Below are positions 24,594-34,385 of a DNA stretch of 64,000 bases, piece after piece. Position numbers and translations under genes: made by a program. Origin of the DNA: Pseudobacteroides cellulosolvens ATCC 35603 = DSM 2933 (GTDB taxonomy: Bacteria > Bacillota > Clostridia > Acetivibrionales > DSM-2933); the NCBI RefSeq assembly GCF_001262605.1, contig NZ_LGTC01000001.1, positions 4,412,001 through 4,476,000 on the forward strand, read 5' to 3'. Positions within the stretch are counted from its first letter, which is position 1. Each line of letters begins with the position of its first letter. The notes beneath the pieces are model-generated. The model saw nothing but the letters and a program-made list of their open reading frames with translations, did no database searches and was not told where the DNA came from.

Positions 24594-27290
24594 TCACACT
24601 AACTCAACCCATTTATGTGTTTGCATAAGAAATTGGACAAATTTGTCGTGAGGCAAAGGCTTCTCAAAGTAATATCCCTGAAACTCATCACATTCCATAG
24701 TCTTTAGAGCATTAACATTATCAAGTGTTTCAACACCTTCAGCAACAACTCCCAGACCAATATTATGTGCCAGCTTGATTATAGCTTCAACCACTGCAAC
24801 ATTATGCCTATCATCAGGAATGTTATTTATAAAAGACCTGTCAATTTTCAAGCATGTAACCGGCAGACCTTTGAGTGCAGATAATGATGAATATCCCTTT
24901 CCAAAATCATCAATGGATACATTTACTCCAATACCTCTGATTTTTAAGAGTTGGCTGATAATTCTCTCAGAATCCTTCATAATCATGCTCTCCGTTATCT
25001 CCAATTCCAGACATTCAGGACCTATTCCTGTCTCTTGAAGTACTCTATTAATGAGATCCGGCATTTCAACCTGTTGGAATTGAAGTATTGAGCAATTCAC
25101 AGACACACGACTTAAAGGATATCCTTTGCTCTTCCATTCCTTTAACTGCGAACATGCTTTTCTTAAAACCCATTCTCCAATTGGTACTATAAGACCTGAT
25201 TCTTCAGCTAAACTAATAAACTGATCAGGCATAATCATACCATCTTCAGGGTGTTTCCAGCGTATTAATGCCTCAGCACCTGAAACCTCACCTGTTTTCG
25301 CACACACCTTTGGCTGATAGTAAAGCATAAACTCTTTATTCTCAAGTGCCTTATGCATTCCATGTTCCAGCTTCATTTTATTCGGTATGCTGAACTTGCT
25401 TATATTTGAATAAAATTTGAAGATATTACCTCCCGATTCCTTTGAAGCATACATCGCCAAATCTGCATTCTTTACAATATCGACCATGTTATTACCGTCA
25501 TCCGGAAAGAGGCTTATTCCCACACTAGCACCGATATACACTTCCTGTCCTTCCAAATCAACAGGCTTCTTTATCTCATTAATCAAAGATTCAGCTATCT
25601 GCCTAATTTCAAAATCATTAATTTCATTTAATATAACCACAAACTCATCACCGCCAATTCTTGCAGTGAATCTTTTATTTCTCTGATATCTTTCAAGAAC
25701 ACCATTTAGTCTTTCACTAACAGACTTTAAAAGCAAATCCCCAGCAAGATGGCCTAATGTGTCGTTAACCTGTTTAAAACGGTCCAAGTCAATAAGCAAT
25801 ACGGCAGCCGAGCATGATAATGCTGTATTACCCTGCTCACTTAATGAATCCAGCAGATTTTTCAAATAGTCGGTAAAATTAAATCTGTTAGGTAAGCCAG
25901 TTAGAACATCATAATAAGCAAGTTCATGAAGCTTCTGTTCAGATTCCAAAAGCAGGGCTGTTTTTTGTTCAAGCTTGTCATACATAGACTTATACTCTGA
26001 AATTAGGTTCCTTAAATCATTGGACATGGCTATAAAATTGATTGTTAATTCATTAAGTTCAAAAACATTGCTTCCAGGCCACAAAACGCCTTCATGTGAT
26101 CTGAGTTTTTCCGGCAGTCCTGTACTAACCTGAAGCAGCTTGGATAAAAATCTTAGTATTACTCTGTGTATAACAATTATGAAAACTCCCACTAGAAATG
26201 TAAAAAGCAGAAGTATTCTTGCCTGCATCATATAGTTATTGAATATCTGGCTTCTGAAAAACTCAATAGGCAGACTTACTTTGATTATAACAGCACCGAA
26301 TAAATCCGTTTCATGTACAAACGAAGTATTACTCCATCTGCTCTCTCCAAAATTTAGATTTGTTTTTTCAGGCATCCATAGATAAAACTCATTGTTTTTA
26401 TCATAAGCTACCCTGTCTATCTTTTGTCCCATTATATATCTATTGTTAATATACTGCTTAACCTTGCTGCTGTTTACTGTCTTTGACTCTATACCTGCAA
26501 CGCTTATTCTAAAATTAGTATTTCTTGTATCAGCTTGTGCGATTTCAGAAAGGTATCCAAGCTGCAATACAGATTTAAGTTTTAAATCTCTTATATTCTC
26601 TTTATTCCAATTCTTTGTTTGTTCTATGATATTCTGTGCTACTGCCTGGCTTTTTTCCCTTCCATCATTCTCAATGCTTCTCTCAAAGCTCCAACTGCTA
26701 ATGGCAAGATATATCATAAATGGCCCTAAGATTGCAGCTATTGAAAGATGCACCATAAAGGCTATCAGAGTAGGCGGCCTTCTATAATTGCCATCCAACA
26801 TATAATATCTTTCATGTGGGACATATGTATAAAATACATCAGCCAGCATTGTATTGAATATTCCAACCATAAGATAGATAAAAAGAGGTGAAATTATTTC
26901 TATTTTCACATCTCCATGGGATGAATAAATGGAGTATCCTATAACAGCAGCACTCGCCAGGACCCAGTAAAAAGTATCAAGGAGAATAATATTCTTTTTC
27001 TTGATCTTAAATACAATCCCTACCGCCAGAATCTCCATAAATGCCAAAACAGGTTCAGTAATCTGTTCAGCAAATGAAAATTCTATTCCATTAACCAAAA
27101 CGGCAGATATTAAAGCCCATTTTAAGCCGAACAGCCTTAGAATTATAAAAAGAAACACACTGCTAAGCGTCAACTTGATATCAAATATTAGATTAACTCC
27201 AAATATTTTACCTAGTAATGCAAGCAGTGTTAATAATGATATTGCATAAAATTCCTTTTTAAAATTGGATAATATGTTAAGAAATCCCAA
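24594..27290 (-). CDS. Membrane GGDEF-EAL cyclic-di-GMP turnover protein
   Basis: About 900 residues. The first 230 hold several membrane helices. An extracytoplasmic region (about 230-355) follows, then another helix (370-390), a HAMP/coiled-coil-like stretch, a GGDEF domain (motif ARIGGDEF) and an EAL domain (GAEALIRWKHPEDG, LELEITES, VSIDDFGKGYSS, KIDRSFI, VAEGVET). Both catalytic motifs look intact, so it could make or degrade c-di-GMP. The inhibitory RxxD site upstream of GGDEF is absent. The start is uncertain: the TTG at 27290 has a GAAGG site, while the more upstream TTG at 27329 has none. The downstream solute-binding lipoprotein may feed it a signal. Confidence 0.88.
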   Translation of the reverse strand: MGFLNILSNFKKEFYAISLLTLLALLGKIFGVNLIFDIKLTLSSVFLFIILRLFGLKWALISAVLVNGIEFSFAEQITEPVLAFMEILAVGIVFKIKKKNIILLDTFYWVLASAAVIGYSIYSSHGDVKIEIISPLFIYLMVGIFNTMLADVFYTYVPHERYYMLDGNYRRPPTLIAFMVHLSIAAILGPFMIYLAISSWSFERSIENDGREKSQAVAQNIIEQTKNWNKENIRDLKLKSVLQLGYLSEIAQADTRNTNFRISVAGIESKTVNSSKVKQYINNRYIMGQKIDRVAYDKNNEFYLWMPEKTNLNFGESRWSNTSFVHETDLFGAVIIKVSLPIEFFRSQIFNNYMMQARILLLFTFLVGVFIIVIHRVILRFLSKLLQVSTGLPEKLRSHEGVLWPGSNVFELNELTINFIAMSNDLRNLISEYKSMYDKLEQKTALLLESEQKLHELAYYDVLTGLPNRFNFTDYLKNLLDSLSEQGNTALSCSAAVLLIDLDRFKQVNDTLGHLAGDLLLKSVSERLNGVLERYQRNKRFTARIGGDEFVVILNEINDFEIRQIAESLINEIKKPVDLEGQEVYIGASVGISLFPDDGNNMVDIVKNADLAMYASKESGGNIFKFYSNISKFSIPNKMKLEHGMHKALENKEFMLYYQPKVCAKTGEVSGAEALIRWKHPEDGMIMPDQFISLAEESGLIVPIGEWVLRKACSQLKEWKSKGYPLSRVSVNCSILQFQQVEMPDLINRVLQETGIGPECLELEITESMIMKDSERIISQLLKIRGIGVNVSIDDFGKGYSSLSALKGLPVTCLKIDRSFINNIPDDRHNVAVVEAIIKLAHNIGLGVVAEGVETLDNVNALKTMECDEFQGYYFEKPLPHDKFVQFLMQTHKWVELV

Positions 27291-27448
27291 GATATCAACC
27301 TTCTTTTTTTTAAATTTAATTTTTATCAATTGGGGTTTACTAAAAGATTTAAATAAAAATAGTTGTTTTTATAGATAAGAATTACATAAAATATATATTC
27401 GACATGAAATTATATTAATCCTTCTTTTGAATCTAAACACTTGATCTT

Positions 27449-29056
27449 TTATTCTTTTATCATGGATAAAATTTGTTTTGGTAAAAATCTTTTAATCTTA
27501 TATGGAATAATCTCAAGATCGGCTTTGTTAAGGCCTTTTATATAAGCAAGAACTGCAAAATATACTACCCCGCCTATGATTATTGAAAGGAATAACAAAA
27601 TAGCATTAATAATATATGATTCGCCTAGGAATGATAATATGAAACTCAAACTATAGTGGAACACAAATACAATAACACCCATAACTATAGATGAAAACGC
27701 CGGCTTAAGTATAATGCCGGCCTTAAATCCAGCATTCAATGTCCTTTTCATTAATATTGCGTTTAATATTATAGGTATAAGAAATCCAACCATGGATCCA
27801 ATAATTGCACCTAAAATATTAATTTCCGGAATAACAATAAGAAAATAATTAGTGACAACCTTTCCTACAATACCTATTACCATAAAAAAAGTAGTTGTAT
27901 ATAGTTTTCCCGCTCCCTGCAGGATTGATGTCTGTATTTGTACAATTGCCATAAGAATCAAAATAAAAGAACCATACTTCATCAGGTATTCACCCTGGCC
28001 ATAATGCAGAAGCCTGAAAATGGGAAGGCTCAATACCGAGAACCCCACAGCAGAAGGTAATGCTATAAGAAAGCATGACCTGAAAGCAAAATTAACTTTT
28101 TGTTCTATTTCCACACTATTCCTACGTGCTACAGCAGCGGAAACCGCCGGAAGTAAAGCCGTGGCAAGTGCCACTGTAATAGCTATTGGAGCATTTAAAA
28201 GCTGCTGGTACTTAACAAGAAAACCAAACATCGCTGATGCTTTGGCTTCGGCAAATCCAGAATCAAGGAGCCTGCTCTTGGTATTCCAAATATCAACAAG
28301 GGTGCCTGCATATTGCATACCAACACACAATGTTATTGGAAGGCTATAATTGACTACTTTATTAACCAACTGCTTGTATCTAAATCTTTTGACACTAACA
28401 CCAATCTCAACTCTAGGTATCTTATATCTGTCTTTTTTCTTTTGATAACCAACTAAGAACATTGCAGCACAAAGTGCACCTAAAAGAGTACCTATGGTAC
28501 CTCCTGCACAAGCCCACTCCAAGCCGTACTTTAAGAAAAGTGCTGCAAATATAACAGTAAATATTGCATTTATTACTTGCTCAATTATTTGAGATACCGC
28601 AGTTGGCGTCATATTGCCCCTACCCTGAAAATACCCCCTGTAAGCAGATGACACTGCAGTAATCATTATTGATGGTGCAAGCCACATTATTGAAAGTGCA
28701 GCACTCCTAAAATTCATAATATCAGCAACAAAATGTGCAAACGCAATTGTAAGAACAGACATAATAAGCCCCACAACCAACATCATGAATCTGGCTATTT
28801 TAAAACTTCTTATGGCATCTTTATGATTATCAACTGCTGTAAGCTCTGAGACAAGTTTGGAAATAGCTACAGGCATTCCTGAATTAGCCAAAACATATAT
28901 AAATACATAGACATTATATGCCGCACCATATATGCCATAGCCCTCATCCCCTATTATTGCAATCAGAAACGGTATATATAATAATGAAAGTATTTTAGTA
29001 ATTATTCCTGCTGCCGATAGTATTGCAAAACCCTTTGCAAATGACTGCTGCTTCAT
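27449..29056 (-). CDS. SpoVB/MurJ-type polysaccharide or lipid II flippase
   Basis: A 535-residue protein of the MOP flippase superfamily with about 14 predicted membrane helices, beginning GFAILSAAGIITKILSLLYIPFL. The pattern PVAISKLVSE, AYRGYFQGRGNMTPTAVSQIIEQ, GLEWACAGGTIGTLLGA and SILQGAGK is typical of the SpoVB/YtgP branch. It should move lipid-linked cell-wall precursors across the membrane, with SpoVB itself needed for the spore cortex. An AGGGGAT site lies upstream. It follows the ABC exporter genes but is separated from them by a large hairpin. Confidence 0.9.
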   Translation of the reverse strand: MKQQSFAKGFAILSAAGIITKILSLLYIPFLIAIIGDEGYGIYGAAYNVYVFIYVLANSGMPVAISKLVSELTAVDNHKDAIRSFKIARFMMLVVGLIMSVLTIAFAHFVADIMNFRSAALSIMWLAPSIMITAVSSAYRGYFQGRGNMTPTAVSQIIEQVINAIFTVIFAALFLKYGLEWACAGGTIGTLLGALCAAMFLVGYQKKKDRYKIPRVEIGVSVKRFRYKQLVNKVVNYSLPITLCVGMQYAGTLVDIWNTKSRLLDSGFAEAKASAMFGFLVKYQQLLNAPIAITVALATALLPAVSAAVARRNSVEIEQKVNFAFRSCFLIALPSAVGFSVLSLPIFRLLHYGQGEYLMKYGSFILILMAIVQIQTSILQGAGKLYTTTFFMVIGIVGKVVTNYFLIVIPEINILGAIIGSMVGFLIPIILNAILMKRTLNAGFKAGIILKPAFSSIVMGVIVFVFHYSLSFILSFLGESYIINAILLFLSIIIGGVVYFAVLAYIKGLNKADLEIIPYKIKRFLPKQILSMIKE

Positions 29057-29090
29057 TCTATCCCCTTTTGTATACCTAATATTATCTATA

Positions 29091-29142
29091 ATATGTAAAA
29101 CACTTTAAATTTATTAAAGAGAATTTAAAGTGTTTTACATAT
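29091..29142. terminator. Large palindromic hairpin between the ABC exporter and flippase genes
   Basis: A 21-bp perfect stem (29091-29111 with 29122-29142, core gtaaaacactttaaatt) has a 10-base loop. It has no strong U-run and may act as a terminator for the ABC genes or as an mRNA-stabilising element. Confidence 0.6.
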
Positions 29143-29233
29143 CGTACTATTTGATTCTAACACTAAATTTTGATTTGTAAAACATTATTTTCATCTTCAT
29201 CAGCTTCTAATCTTCTGCCGCTAAACAATGGCT

Positions 29234-32095
29234 TTATACAGCCTCGCTTTCAAGATTAGCCCCTGTAAACTGGCTGTTATAGAGGTCTGCATAGAAACCG
29301 CCCTTTGCCAACAGTTCCTTGTGGTTACCCATTTCAATTATGGTTCCCTTATTCATAACAAGTATCAATTCAGCATCACGGATGGTTGAAAGCCTGTGAG
29401 CTATAACAAAGCTTGTTCTGTCCTTCATAAGGTTTGCCATCGCCTTTTGTATCAGTACTTCTGTTCTGGTATCGACACTGCTGGTAGCCTCATCGAGAAT
29501 GAGAATTGCAGGATCTGCAAGTATGGCACGTGCTATGGTAAGAAGCTGTTTTTGCCCTTGTGAAATATTTGTACCTTCTTCATTAAGAACTGTGTCATAG
29601 CCTTCAGGCAGTGTTCTTATAAAGTGATCTGCATGTGCTGCCTTTGCTGCACGTACTATCTCATCCATAGTGGCATTTTCTTTCCCATAGGCTACATTGT
29701 CTTTTATTGTTCCATTAAAAAGCCATGTGTCCTGCAGAACCATACCAAACATTTTCCGCAGTTCATTACGTTTTATGTTTACTATATTGGTGTCATCAAT
29801 GCTAACTTCTCCTGCATTTAATTCATAGAAACGCATTAGCAGGTTAACAAGGGTTGTTTTCCCAGCTCCTGTGGGACCAACAATAGCAATTGTATGTCCT
29901 TGCTTAACATCAAGGTTCATGTTTTCAATAAGAGGAACATCCTCCTTATAGCAGAAATCAACGTTCTTAAACTTTACTTCTCCTTTTGGATTATCTAATA
30001 CAACAGCATCTTTGCTGTCAGGAATTTCTTCCTCTTCATCAAGAATTTCAAATACACGCTCTGCACACGCTATTGTAGACTGTATAATATTGGCAATATT
30101 GGCTGTCTGAACTATAGGCATTGTAAATTGTCTGGAGTATTGTATAAATGCCAGAATATCACCCAAGCCAAGAATACTTCTTGTAATCCATATACCTCCA
30201 ACGATACTTATGCCAACATAACCTATATTGCCTATGAAATTCATAAGAGGGAACATGATACCTGATACAAATTGTGCTTTCCAACCGGCACTACTCAATT
30301 TAACATTTATTTCTTCAAACTTTTCTATAGAGTCCTTTTCATGTCCAAATGCTTTAACTATCTTATGACCGGTATACATTTCTTCTACATGCCCACTGAG
30401 TTGGCCAAGTTCTTTCTGTTGTGCTGCAAAGTATTTCTGTGATTTCTTTGCAATCATTGCTGTAGCAACTATATAAAGAGGAAGTGTTACAAGTACAATC
30501 AACGTGAGCACACCACTTATTGTAAACATCATTATAATGTATCCAATAATAGTAATAACAGATGTTATAATCTGTGTCAAACTTTGTTGCAATGTTGTTG
30601 ATATTGTATCAATATCATTAGTTACACGACTTAATATATCACCATGAGGATGCATGTCAAAATATTTCAAGGGAAGTCTGTTAAGCTTACTGTCCACTTC
30701 TCTTCTCAAATCACGAACAGTCTTCTGTGCAACACCGGACATTACAAGCCCCATTATTACGCTGAATAATGAACTTATCACATAAATTCCTATTAGTATC
30801 AATGCGATCATTCCAATATAACGGAAGTCGTATTCACCATTGGTTTCCCTTATAGCCCTGATTGCTCCTTTAACCTGGTCATCTGTAAATTTCATTTCTT
30901 TGCTCGCATCTTCTTTTGAACCTTTGTCAATAGAATCTTTGAACATAAAATAATATATAACAGGTGCCTTTTTACCCAAATCAGTTATTTTCTCAACTGT
31001 ATCAGCCTTCTGGTCTCCACTTTTAAGTACTCCCAAATTTGGGAGCTTTAAAAATTCCTGTATAGCTGCAACTGATTTTTCATCAAGCTGCTGTCCATTC
31101 TGGGGAGCCGTTTTATCATCCTGCTGGTTGTTTTTAGGCATAGCACTTGACATTTCTGTCATTTTTTTAATAATTTCCGCTTTTTTATCAGCACTTTCGA
31201 TAGTATTGATCATGGGAAGCATAATAAAATCCTTTAAGGATGTCATCATCTTAGGATCAATTTGCTGATTTTGCTGAGAACTCTGCTCAGTCTTGGGCAT
31301 TGTGCCCAGTATGTCGATTAAAGCTGCAATTGTGTTATTCTTCTTTTCCAAATCACTTATAGAATCAATATCAGGAAGTTTCAATAAGTTGGAAACAGTG
31401 TTTAAGTTCTTGGAACTTATCTGCTGAGAGTTGTCATTGGCATTCTGCTCCAAATTAGGTATTTTAGCCAAGAGACCAAGCATCTTTTTAATAACATCCG
31501 CCTTTTTCTGTGGATCAGCAATTGTTTCTATCATTGGAAGCTTCATCAGTTCCTGTGTTGCACCAATGGCAGCAGGACCCATTTGACGTGCTTGAGCTCT
31601 AATTGCAGCAGCATTTGCTCCTGGTTTCATGGCAGCAGCTTGCATTTGCTGCAGCTGACTTACCATCTTTTTTTGCATATCTGCCATTTGAATCTCAATC
31701 TGATTTACTGCTTTTTTCTGTACATCAGACATTTGCTTGTGGATCTGATCCACTGCCTTAAGTTGTGCTTCCGACATCATCTTATCAATATTTTTTAGTC
31801 CTTCTTTTTGCCCGCTCCCAATTTGGGAAAGCATCATTCTTGCCATATAGCCATCCTGAAGCTTATTAGTTGCCTTCGCAGTTATTTTTGGAGCAACTAT
31901 GGAAAAAGTCGTACTTAAAATGGCAAAAACCAATACGATAATTAAATTAATCTTATGGGGTTTCAAATATGATACAAGTCTCTTGAAAGACCCTTTAAAA
32001 TTTTTGGCTTTCTCTGCAGGCATTCCGAAGCCGGGGCCCATAGGCCCGCCTCTTCTTCTCTGCATAGATTTATTGTCTATTTTTTGTTCGCTCAT
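29234..32095 (-). CDS. ABC exporter subunit (permease-ATPase) with a large repeat-containing extracytoplasmic insert
   Basis: A 953-residue half-transporter; the family is usually about 580-620. Helix 1 is at 49-67 and helix 2 near 427-450. The 355 residues between them hold a Met/Gln/Lys-rich coiled-coil-like stretch (102-152) and four repeats of about 32 residues (182-213, 236-267, 289-320, 347-378) with the pattern LP-x-[IL]-x(2)-[IL]-x(4)-KK near their start and ending in Pro. The ATPase is complete: GPTGAGKTT, SQGQKQ signature, ILILDEATSSVD with catalytic Glu, and AHRLST. It overlaps the partner gene by 4 bases (ATGA), forming a heterodimer. The substrate is unknown; multidrug-type export is inferred from the MarR neighbour. 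Confidence 0.9.
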   Translation of the reverse strand: MSEQKIDNKSMQRRRGGPMGPGFGMPAEKAKNFKGSFKRLVSYLKPHKINLIIVLVFAILSTTFSIVAPKITAKATNKLQDGYMARMMLSQIGSGQKEGLKNIDKMMSEAQLKAVDQIHKQMSDVQKKAVNQIEIQMADMQKKMVSQLQQMQAAAMKPGANAAAIRAQARQMGPAAIGATQELMKLPMIETIADPQKKADVIKKMLGLLAKIPNLEQNANDNSQQISSKNLNTVSNLLKLPDIDSISDLEKKNNTIAALIDILGTMPKTEQSSQQNQQIDPKMMTSLKDFIMLPMINTIESADKKAEIIKKMTEMSSAMPKNNQQDDKTAPQNGQQLDEKSVAAIQEFLKLPNLGVLKSGDQKADTVEKITDLGKKAPVIYYFMFKDSIDKGSKEDASKEMKFTDDQVKGAIRAIRETNGEYDFRYIGMIALILIGIYVISSLFSVIMGLVMSGVAQKTVRDLRREVDSKLNRLPLKYFDMHPHGDILSRVTNDIDTISTTLQQSLTQIITSVITIIGYIIMMFTISGVLTLIVLVTLPLYIVATAMIAKKSQKYFAAQQKELGQLSGHVEEMYTGHKIVKAFGHEKDSIEKFEEINVKLSSAGWKAQFVSGIMFPLMNFIGNIGYVGISIVGGIWITRSILGLGDILAFIQYSRQFTMPIVQTANIANIIQSTIACAERVFEILDEEEEIPDSKDAVVLDNPKGEVKFKNVDFCYKEDVPLIENMNLDVKQGHTIAIVGPTGAGKTTLVNLLMRFYELNAGEVSIDDTNIVNIKRNELRKMFGMVLQDTWLFNGTIKDNVAYGKENATMDEIVRAAKAAHADHFIRTLPEGYDTVLNEEGTNISQGQKQLLTIARAILADPAILILDEATSSVDTRTEVLIQKAMANLMKDRTSFVIAHRLSTIRDAELILVMNKGTIIEMGNHKELLAKGGFYADLYNSQFTGANLESEAV
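30962..31552 (-). repeat. Four in-frame repeats inside the ABC exporter insert
   Basis: Coding repeats at 31552-31457, 31390-31295, 31231-31136 and 31057-30962, spaced 53-58 codons apart, each about 32 codons. They share a Leu-Pro start, an Ile/Leu-rich helix, a Lys-Lys pair (reduced to a single Lys in the last copy) and a terminal Pro, with Gln/Asn/Asp-rich spacers. They are diverged at the DNA level, so the amplification is not recent. Confidence 0.8.
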
Positions 32096-33819
32096 GCTAT
32101 TTCCTCCTCTGAAAGCTGTGAGGATACAATTTCACGGTATACATCACATGTATTAAGCAATTCCTTATGTGTTCCCATTCCCGCAATTTTTCCTTCATTC
32201 ATTACAATAATCCTGTCTGCATCCATAACAGTACCTACTCTCTGTGCAACAATAATTACTGTGGATTCGGCTATTTCATTTTTTAATGCTGCCCTAAGCT
32301 TTGCATCTGTTTTGAAATCTAAAGCAGAGAAACTATCATCAAAAACGTATATTTCAGGCTTTCTTACAAGTGCACGGGCTATTGAGAGACGCTGCTTCTG
32401 TCCACCCGATACATTAGTACCTCCCTGGGCAATTTCATGATTATAGCCACTATCCATACCATTTATAAACTCAGCTGCCTGTGCTATTTCAGCGGCGTGT
32501 TTAATCTCGGCATCTGTGGCACCATCATTACCAAATTTTATATTGTCTGTTATGGTTCCAGAAAACAGAACAGCTTTCTGAGGTACAAAACCTATCTTGG
32601 CACGAAGGTTTTCCTGTGACATATCCCTTACGTCAACCCCATCTATAATAATACTTCCGCTGTCAATATCATAAAACCTTGGAATAAGATTTATCAACGT
32701 AGATTTACCGGCACCCGTACTTCCTATAATAGCAGTAACTTCACCAGGTTTTGCTGAAAAAGATATATTTTTTAAAGCAGGCTCTTCTGCACCATGATAA
32801 CTAAAAGTTACATCCCTAAACTCTATATAACCTTTTCCTGAATAAGAATCTTTTATATTTTTAGGATCAACAATTTCAGGAACAGTATCAAGCACTTCAT
32901 TAATTCTTACTGCTGCTGCCTGGGCACGAGGTACCATTATATACATCATTGCAAGCATCAGCATTGAAAACATGATCTGCATAGCATACTGCGTAAATGC
33001 GGACAATTGTCCCAAATCCATATTTCCTTCGCTTATACGTATACCCCCAAACCACAGAATAGCCAAGGAAGTAAAATTCATTATAAGCATTATGGTAGGC
33101 ATCATAAAAGCCATAATCCTATTGACTTTTATATAGTTTTCTGTAAGATCAACATTAGCTTCATCAAAGCGTTTTGACTCACGTTCCACTGTGTTGAATG
33201 CACGAATTACCCTTATACCCGTAAGTTTTTCACGTAAAATAAGATTAATCCTATCAATTTTTACCTGAACCATTCTGAAAAGAGGTATCATTTTTGAGGC
33301 AATCAATCCAATAACAATTCCTAACAAAGGTATCGCAACCGCAAGCACGAGAGTTAAAGGTTTATCCCTTCTCATCGCAAGAATAATCCCGCCTATTGCC
33401 ATCATAGGTGCAGAAATCATCATACGCATTATTAGTATTGTAACCATTTGAATCTGGTTAATATCGTTTGTAGTTCTTGTTATAAGAGTTGCTGTACCTA
33501 TTTTATCGAACTCATGCAATGAAAAACTCTCTACTCTTTTAAAAACCTTGCTTCTTAGTACAGTACCCAACCCAACAGCTGCTTTTGAAGACAAGAAGCT
33601 GGCAATAATGGCACAAATAACGCCGCCTCCTGCAACTAAAAGCATTAATCCGCCAATTTGCAAAATCTTATCGGTATCCCCCTGCATAACACCGTCATTA
33701 ATAATATCTGACATCAATGTTGGAAGATATAGATCTCCTAATGTTTGTAAAAATACAAAAAGGAACACGCCAATTACCATAGCGGTAAAGGGCTTTAGAA
33801 ATCTGTACAATCTAATCAC
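32092..33819 (-). CDS. ABC exporter subunit (permease-ATPase) with a degenerate ATPase site
   Basis: A 575-residue half-transporter of usual length with six membrane helices followed by an ATPase domain: GSTGAGKST, VSGGQKQRLSIARAL signature. Walker B reads IYVFDDSFSALD, so the catalytic Glu is Asp, and the switch histidine is replaced (VAQRVGT). This pattern is known from heterodimeric exporters in which one ATP site is non-hydrolytic (TM287/288, LmrCD and BmrCD types). The partner is the next gene. The start is GTG at 33819 with an AAGGAG site about 10 bases upstream. It is probably controlled by the MarR gene just upstream. Confidence 0.92.
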   Translation of the reverse strand: MIRLYRFLKPFTAMVIGVFLFVFLQTLGDLYLPTLMSDIINDGVMQGDTDKILQIGGLMLLVAGGGVICAIIASFLSSKAAVGLGTVLRSKVFKRVESFSLHEFDKIGTATLITRTTNDINQIQMVTILIMRMMISAPMMAIGGIILAMRRDKPLTLVLAVAIPLLGIVIGLIASKMIPLFRMVQVKIDRINLILREKLTGIRVIRAFNTVERESKRFDEANVDLTENYIKVNRIMAFMMPTIMLIMNFTSLAILWFGGIRISEGNMDLGQLSAFTQYAMQIMFSMLMLAMMYIMVPRAQAAAVRINEVLDTVPEIVDPKNIKDSYSGKGYIEFRDVTFSYHGAEEPALKNISFSAKPGEVTAIIGSTGAGKSTLINLIPRFYDIDSGSIIIDGVDVRDMSQENLRAKIGFVPQKAVLFSGTITDNIKFGNDGATDAEIKHAAEIAQAAEFINGMDSGYNHEIAQGGTNVSGGQKQRLSIARALVRKPEIYVFDDSFSALDFKTDAKLRAALKNEIAESTVIIVAQRVGTVMDADRIIVMNEGKIAGMGTHKELLNTCDVYREIVSSQLSEEEIA

Positions 33820-33953
33820 TGTGATTCAACTCCTTCTATTAAATAAGTATCATTACTTATATGAATAAATAGATTTTATATAATTAATTATTTTGGGTTC
33901 ATATAATTCGCTATAAATGAATAATAAATGACAAGTAAAATTCAATGCAAATT

Positions 33954-34385
33954 TTAATCTTTTATCATTTTCGTTAAAATACTTTCCATTTCATCAACCA
34001 ATTCATTAAGCCTATTTATCTCCTCATCACTCAACATATCAAACTTTTTAACAATTACTTCCCTAATCTTTATTTTATGCTTCTCAAGCATGTTTTTTCC
34101 TTTTTCAGTTATTTTAAGAATAATCACTCTCCTGTCATTAGGGTCGTATGTTCTCTCTATAAGATTTTCTTCTATCAGTTTATCCGCCATAACTGTAAGA
34201 TTAGGTTTTGATATCATAATTTTCTTGCTGTAATAACTCATAGTATTGCAATCATGGTTATGAATAATTTGTAAAAGTCCGAATTTCTGCTTTGAAATAA
34301 TAGAAGCAGGAATATCCTTCATCAGTTTTTTATAAATAAGAGGAAAAAAGACGAGAAACTTCTCGACCAACTTTTCCCTTTCCAT
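33954..34385 (-). CDS. MarR-family transcriptional regulator
   Basis: A 143-residue winged-helix regulator. Visible are the helical start MEREKLVEKFLVFF, the recognition region SYYSKKIMISKPNLTVMADKLIEENLIERTY, and the wing DPNDRRVIILKITEKGKNML. The ATG at 34385 has GGAGGTG 6 bases upstream; the GTG three codons earlier lies within that site. It precedes the two ABC exporter genes on the same strand, the common arrangement in which a MarR protein represses its own gene and a drug exporter until a ligand binds. Confidence 0.94.
   Translation of the reverse strand: MEREKLVEKFLVFFPLIYKKLMKDIPASIISKQKFGLLQIIHNHDCNTMSYYSKKIMISKPNLTVMADKLIEENLIERTYDPNDRRVIILKITEKGKNMLEKHKIKIREVIVKKFDMLSDEEINRLNELVDEMESILTKMIKD

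Noticed and set aside
30962..31552. CRISPR-like or tandem DNA repeat array
   Set aside because: The repeats are coding and diverged at the DNA level, with unequal spacers, all inside the ABC exporter frame.
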